64,000 nucleotides of DNA, taken from Raineyella sp. LH-20. Its GTDB lineage: Bacteria; Actinomycetota; Actinomycetes; Propionibacteriales; Propionibacteriaceae. Shown piece by piece: positions 60,201-64,000 of the stretch (its first letter is position 1; each line of letters starts with the position of its first letter). The notes under the pieces were generated by a model. The model searched no databases, was not told the origin of the DNA, and saw nothing but the letters and a program-made list of their open reading frames with translations. Made by a program: the position numbers and the translations under genes. The stretch lies in the NCBI RefSeq assembly GCF_033110965.1, contig NZ_CP137003.1, positions 2,914,001 through 2,978,000 on the forward strand. Direction: 5' to 3'.

Positions 60201-61061
60201 ATGGGGATCGCCGCCCGCGCGCGTGCCGCACTTGCCACTGTGGCTGTGGCCGCACTGCTCGTGACGGGATGTACGCCGTCCCGGACGGCCTCACCGGGTG
60301 CCACCGCCGAGCCGACAGCCACCGCGTCCGCGCTCTCTCCGTCTCCGTCGCCGTCCGCGTCGGCCCCGACACCGTCGCCCACCCCCACCGGGGCCACTCC
60401 CTCGCCGCGACCGACCGCCGGACCGGCGATCCTGGAGCGCGGCGACTCCGGTCAGCAGGTCCGTGACCTGCAGGCCCGGCTCAAGCAGATCGGCTGGTTC
60501 TCCGGGTCCGTCACCGGCTACTACGGTGACGCGACCGTCACGGCGGTCAAGGGCTTCCAGACCAAGCGTGGTCTGCCGGTCACCGGTGCGGTCGACCAGA
60601 CCACCCAGGATCGGCTGCGGGCGATGACCCACACGCCCACGGCTGCTGAGCTCGCCGACAGCTCGTCGGGCCGCGGGACCAGCACGGCCGGGCTCGACCC
60701 GCGGTGTCTGACCGGTCGGGCCATCTGCATCAGCAAGTCCACCCGCAAGCTGGTGTGGGTGGTGGACGGCCAGCCCCAGCTACGGATGGACGTACGGTTC
60801 GGCTCGGAGCTGACCCCCACTCGTGAGGGCTCGTTCCAGGTGGAGTGGAAGTCCCGGGACTGGGTCTCGACGCTCTATCACACCCCGATGCCGTACTCGA
60901 TGTTCTTCTCCGGCGGTCAGGCGGTGCACTACTCCTCCGACTTCGCCGCACGCGGCTACAACGGGTCGTCGCACGGCTGTGTCAATGTCCGCGACTACAA
61001 CGGCATCGCCACCCTCTACAGCCAGGTGCGCGTCGGCGACAAGGTGATCGTCTACCGCTGA
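60201..61061 (+). CDS. L,D-transpeptidase lipoprotein with peptidoglycan-binding domain
   Basis: 286 residues. Lipobox LLVTGC with lipidated Cys24, then a Thr/Ser/Pro-rich linker (28-75), a PG_binding_1 domain (78-135) and a YkuD catalytic domain ending in HYSS...SSHGCVNVRD with His258 and nucleophile Cys260. It makes 3-3 crosslinks or links proteins to the wall at the outer membrane face of the cytoplasmic membrane. AAGGA precedes the ATG. It is a natural substrate for the Lnt encoded at 16060. Confidence 0.93.
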   Translation: MGIAARARAALATVAVAALLVTGCTPSRTASPGATAEPTATASALSPSPSPSASAPTPSPTPTGATPSPRPTAGPAILERGDSGQQVRDLQARLKQIGWFSGSVTGYYGDATVTAVKGFQTKRGLPVTGAVDQTTQDRLRAMTHTPTAAELADSSSGRGTSTAGLDPRCLTGRAICISKSTRKLVWVVDGQPQLRMDVRFGSELTPTREGSFQVEWKSRDWVSTLYHTPMPYSMFFSGGQAVHYSSDFAARGYNGSSHGCVNVRDYNGIATLYSQVRVGDKVIVYR

Positions 61062-61073
61062 CCTCGACCGACA

Positions 61074-61092
61074 CCTCAACCTGAGGTTGAGG
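61074..61092 (+). terminator. Hairpin after the L,D-transpeptidase gene
   Basis: Arms CCTCAACC and GGTTGAGG with a 3-base loop, 12 bases after the stop. The GGTTGAG motif repeats imperfectly to 61110. Confidence 0.55.
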
Positions 61093-61361
61093 GTTGAGAC
61101 TTGAGGGTTGCTGGGGCAGGCGCTGCCGCGACACGTTCTCCTTTGTCGTGGCGCGGTGACCGAGGACATGGCGGTGACCCCCGGAGTCGTGACGGACGTC
61201 TCCCGAGGACATGACCGTCGGGGCTCCCCCGGGACGGACGTGACCTCCGGGACGCGCAATGATGGCCTCGTCCGACGCCGGCCTCGCTCCTCGTGCCCGT
61301 TCCGGGGTGACGCAGGGGCTCGCCCGGTCCGCGCGGAGTGTCTTGCCCGAAAGGAAGAGCC
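61093..61361. other. Leader region of the YeiH-type transporter gene
   Basis: About 270 bp with no gene recognised. It may hold a long leader; no riboswitch consensus was identified. Confidence 0.3.
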
Positions 61362-62744
61362 ATGCCCCACCCGTCCGACCTGCCCACTGCCGCTGCCACG
61401 GACGACCGTCCGGTCGGCTCCGACAGTCGTTCGCCGCTGCTGCGCAGTGAAGACTGGTGGTCGGTGTGGGTGGGCCTTTTCCTCGTCGTCCTCAGCGTCC
61501 TGCTGTGGGCGCTGGGCGGCAGCATCGCGGCGATCGCCCCGCAGATCGCGAAGTGGAGTTCGTTCCCGGCGCTGGGCGCCCAGCTCGGTGGTCATGCCGT
61601 CACCATCGTCGCCCTCTATGTCGTCCTCGGCGCGCTGTTCACCCTGGTCGCACAGTTCCTCCGGATCCGTACGGCGCACTTCGTCGCCGGGTTCACCGCC
61701 CTCTTCCTGGGCGCGGTGGTCATCACCATCGTTGCCACCTGGTCATGGGCGAGCGCCTACAACCTCGAGGCGCCCCTGGTCGCCCTGGTGGTGGGCCTGC
61801 TGGTCGGCAACCTCGCCCCCGCCCCGGCCTGGCTCGACTCCGCCCTGCGCACCGAGCTCTATGTGAAGGTGGGCATCGTGCTGCTCGGGGCAACACTCCC
61901 CTTCACCCTCATCGTGAAGGCCGGCCCGGTCGCCTTCGTCCAGGCCACGGTGATCGCGCTGGCGACGTTTCTGGTGATCTACGTCGTCGGCACCCGGCTG
62001 CTCGGTCTCGACCAGCGTTTCGCCGCGACCCTCGGTGCCGGCGGATCGATCTGTGGCGTGTCGGCCTCCATCGCCGTCGGCTCGTCGGTCAAGGCGAAGA
62101 AGGAACAGGTCTCGGTCACCATCTCGCTCGTCGTGGTCTGGGCGGTGGCTGCGATCTTCCTGCTGACCGCCATCGCGAAGGCCCTCGGTCTCCATCCCGG
62201 GGTGGCCGGCGCCTGGATCGGGTCCTCGGAGTTCGCCGACGCCGCCGGTATCACCGCGGCCAGCGCCTTCGGGGAGCAAGGGTTGGCCGCGTTCACCCTG
62301 GTCAAGGTGGTCGGGCGGGACATCTTCATCGGCATCTGGAGCCTGATCCTCGCCGTGATCGCCATCACCTACTGGGATCGGCGGGATGCTGCGGCTGCCG
62401 GCGCGCCGCGGCCCCGGGTCGATGTCGCCCAGATCTGGCACCGGTTCCCGAAGTTCGTCCTCGGCTTCTTCGTGGGCTCGATCGTGCTGACCGTGTTGAT
62501 CCTCGCGGTGGGAACAGCCGGCTCGGCCGCGGTCACCACCGACGTGATCAACCCGATCAAGGACATCAGGACCTGGGTGTTCACCCTCACCTTCCTGTCG
62601 ATCGGTCTCACCACCCGGTTCCGCGATCTGACCTCGGTGGGCTGGCGTCCGCTGGCGGCTTTCAGTGCGGGTGCGGTGGTCAACATCCTGTTGGGCTTCG
62701 GGCTGTCGGCCGGTGTACTCGCCGGCTTCTGGTCCTCGCTCTGA
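61362..62744 (+). CDS. YeiH/UPF0324 family membrane transporter
   Basis: 460 residues, about eleven membrane helices. Family motifs ALVVGLLVGNL, VGIVLLGATLPF and GAGGSICGVSAS are typical of the Cons_hypoth698 (YeiH) family, proposed sulfate or other anion exporters. The N-terminus is longer than usual and predicted hydrophilic up to residue 35. AAGGAAG precedes the ATG. A small unknown gene follows 20 bases later. Confidence 0.88.
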   Translation: MPHPSDLPTAAATDDRPVGSDSRSPLLRSEDWWSVWVGLFLVVLSVLLWALGGSIAAIAPQIAKWSSFPALGAQLGGHAVTIVALYVVLGALFTLVAQFLRIRTAHFVAGFTALFLGAVVITIVATWSWASAYNLEAPLVALVVGLLVGNLAPAPAWLDSALRTELYVKVGIVLLGATLPFTLIVKAGPVAFVQATVIALATFLVIYVVGTRLLGLDQRFAATLGAGGSICGVSASIAVGSSVKAKKEQVSVTISLVVVWAVAAIFLLTAIAKALGLHPGVAGAWIGSSEFADAAGITAASAFGEQGLAAFTLVKVVGRDIFIGIWSLILAVIAITYWDRRDAAAAGAPRPRVDVAQIWHRFPKFVLGFFVGSIVLTVLILAVGTAGSAAVTTDVINPIKDIRTWVFTLTFLSIGLTTRFRDLTSVGWRPLAAFSAGAVVNILLGFGLSAGVLAGFWSSL

Positions 62745-62764
62745 GCAAGAGGACGTCCACCGCC

Positions 62765-63091
62765 ATGAGACCCGACAACACGGTCTGCCGGGCCCGGATC
62801 ATCGTCACCCTCGACCTCCCCGGCGGCGTCGGGCATGGCACCGCGGATCCCGCCGGGCTGCTCCGCGACCTTGCGGCGGCACGGGCGCGAATCGACCGCA
62901 CGGAGGCGGTCGTCCGGGCCCTGGCCGACGCGGTCCCCGACCTGCAGGTCCGCCACACCCGACGCATGGTGGAACTGTCCACGTACGCCGCCGAGCTGGG
63001 CCGGGTCGAGACGATCCTGCGCGCGGCGGGCGCATTGCCACGGGAGTATCGCGTCGACGTCGAGTACTCACGCATGTGGGGCATGGTGTAG
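62765..63091 (+). CDS. Hypothetical protein
   Basis: 108 residues starting MRPDNTVCRARIIVTLDLPGG, with a helical middle (AGLLRDLAAARARIDRTEAVVRALADAV). It follows the YeiH-type gene closely on the same strand, with AAGAGGA about 12 bases upstream of the ATG, and is followed by a terminator. I do not recognise the family. Confidence 0.5.
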   Translation: MRPDNTVCRARIIVTLDLPGGVGHGTADPAGLLRDLAAARARIDRTEAVVRALADAVPDLQVRHTRRMVELSTYAAELGRVETILRAAGALPREYRVDVEYSRMWGMV

Positions 63092-63133
63092 CGGTCGTGG
63101 GGACACCCGGTCAGTCGTGACAGCCCAGCACGC

Positions 63134-63180
63134 CGTACGGCCCCTCGCCACACCGGTGAGGTGCGACGAGGGGCCGTACG
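63134..63180. terminator. Bidirectional terminator between convergent genes
   Basis: Perfect 14-bp arms CGTACGGCCCCTCG (63134-63147) and CGAGGGGCCGTACG (63167-63180) with a 19-base loop. Confidence 0.75.
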
Positions 63181-63247
63181 TTCGCTCGCGGTCAGCAGAC
63201 CGTCGGGGGCCGCGTGGCTCAGCCGTACGCCACCTGTCGGTCGACCG

Positions 63248-63279
63248 CCCGACAGATCAGGCGCCCGACAGATCAGGCG
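63248..63279. repeat. 16-bp tandem duplication over the sugar permease stop codon
   Basis: CCCGACAGATCAGGCG at 63248-63263 and 63264-63279. The second copy contains the stop codon of the minus-strand gene. Confidence 0.85.
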
Positions 63280-64000
63280 CGGCCGGATGCCGCCCGGCGC
63301 CGGCGGGTGGTCGAGTCGATGATCACGGCCAGCAGGGTGACCAGGCCGGTGATGATGAACCGGATGGCCGAGTTGAGGTCCAGCAGGTCCAGGCCGTTGC
63401 TGATCGACTGGATGACGAAGATGCCCAGCAGTGCAGAGTAGGCCGAGCCGCGTCCACCGAAGAGGCTGGTCCCGCCGATCACCGCCGCAGCGATCGCGTT
63501 CAGGTTCACGTCACCGGTGCCGGTGCTCTGGTTCGCTGCCGCCAGGCGAGCGGCGAAGAGGACACCGCCGAGCGCGGCGAAGCTCGAACAGGTCATGAAC
63601 ACCGTCAGGTAGACCCGGCGGACGTTGATGCCGGCCCGTCGTGCCGCCTCGATGTTGCCACCGACGGCCATGATCGTACGGCCCCACTTGGTGCGCCGGA
63701 TGACGAAGTCCATGATCGCGATCACGACCACGAACAGCACGAACATCAGCGGCACGCCACGGTCGCGGTCCAGGACGAGGGTGATCACGGCGAGCACCGC
63801 GGCCAGCAGCACCGCTCTCGTGACCACGATGCTCACCGGCACGGTGGACAGCCCGGCGACACTGCGGTGGCGGTTGGTGTTGAGCCCGGCCGCCAGGCTG
63901 ACCAGGGCGGCCAGGACCGCCAGCAGGTAGCTCAACCAGGCGGGTAGGAACGTGCCGTTGGCGAACTGCACCAGGGCGGAGTCGAACGGGATGTTGACGG
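63273..64000 (-). CDS. Sugar ABC transporter permease, RbsC/XylH type (partial, cut by window end)
   Basis: The last ~242 residues of a BPD_transp_2 permease. VMTCSSFAALGGVLFAARLAAANQSTG and IAAAVIGGTSLFGGRGSAYSALLG are the family signatures, and the final helix LNSAIRFIITGLVTLLAVIID is typical of the XylH branch. It should import a monosaccharide together with an ATPase and binding protein encoded beyond the window. Start and N-terminal helices are missing. Confidence 0.9.
   Translation of the reverse strand, partial: VNIPFDSALVQFANGTFLPAWLSYLLAVLAALVSLAAGLNTNRHRSVAGLSTVPVSIVVTRAVLLAAVLAVITLVLDRDRGVPLMFVLFVVVIAIMDFVIRRTKWGRTIMAVGGNIEAARRAGINVRRVYLTVFMTCSSFAALGGVLFAARLAAANQSTGTGDVNLNAIAAAVIGGTSLFGGRGSAYSALLGIFVIQSISNGLDLLDLNSAIRFIITGLVTLLAVIIDSTTRRRRAASGRA

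Overview
This is chromosomal DNA from a high-GC actinobacterium. The best fit is the Propionibacteriaceae or a close relative. The evidence is a phosphofructokinase of the pyrophosphate-dependent type (GGDDT and PKTIDND motifs) very like that of Propionibacterium freudenreichii, HemQ-type haem synthesis, and two gene orders known from mycobacteria and their relatives: thrS-HIT-pgsA, and DUF881-sbp-DUF881-gcvH-garA-ftsR-bifunctional nuclease-merR. Many genes have a TAnnnT -10 box only 6-8 nt before the start codon and no Shine-Dalgarno sequence, so leaderless mRNAs are probably common.

Layout. 1-3.7 kb: a cut DUF3000 gene, hemE and hemQ (haem), msrB, and a sirohydrochlorin chelatase-like gene. 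4.0-8.6 kb: a tRNA-Val(CAC) gene, then two near-identical tRNA-Gly/Cys/Val clusters in direct orientation flanking phoD and sppA. 8.7-12.7 kb: fatty acid desaturase, a two-component system, a class I glutamine amidotransferase. 12.8-24.6 kb: one long co-directional block carrying threonyl-tRNA synthetase, a HIT hydrolase, phospholipid headgroup and lipoprotein acylation enzymes, the DUF881/Sbp membrane proteins, GcvH, the FHA protein GarA, two MerR regulators, a DUF151 nuclease and a YihY protein. 24.8-36.7 kb: Pfp, a TadE/G-like protein, PatB-like lyase, a YciO/YrdC protein, DUF4921, a double-hotdog thioesterase, an MFS transporter, acylphosphatase, DUF4870 and a P2-type cation ATPase, then a secreted two-domain cupredoxin.

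37.8-45.1 kb is an accessory island. It has a helix-turn-helix regulator with a small downstream ORF, a dense cluster of TGACA/TGTCA sites, a complete IS3-family insertion sequence (28-bp perfect inverted repeats, CAT target duplication), about 1 kb without genes, a tyrosine recombinase, an inverted repeat pair beside it, a second recombinase-like protein that lacks the catalytic residues, a convergent MerR/excisionase-like coiled-coil protein, and a GTTTCG-rich region with a palindrome resembling parS. This is the part of the window most likely to hold an undescribed system.

45.1-64 kb returns to core genes: DinB-like protein, NfeD plus SPFH protein, AlkD-like repair protein, an ABM monooxygenase, an ammonium transporter with a changed twin-His site, an MacB/FtsX-type ABC exporter, a secreted metallophosphatase with a FIMAH-like tail, GNAT, ketopantoate reductase-like protein, exonuclease III, a potassium channel, an L,D-transpeptidase lipoprotein, a YeiH-type transporter, and the cut end of a sugar ABC permease. 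No rRNA, CRISPR array, prophage structural genes or replication origin were seen.
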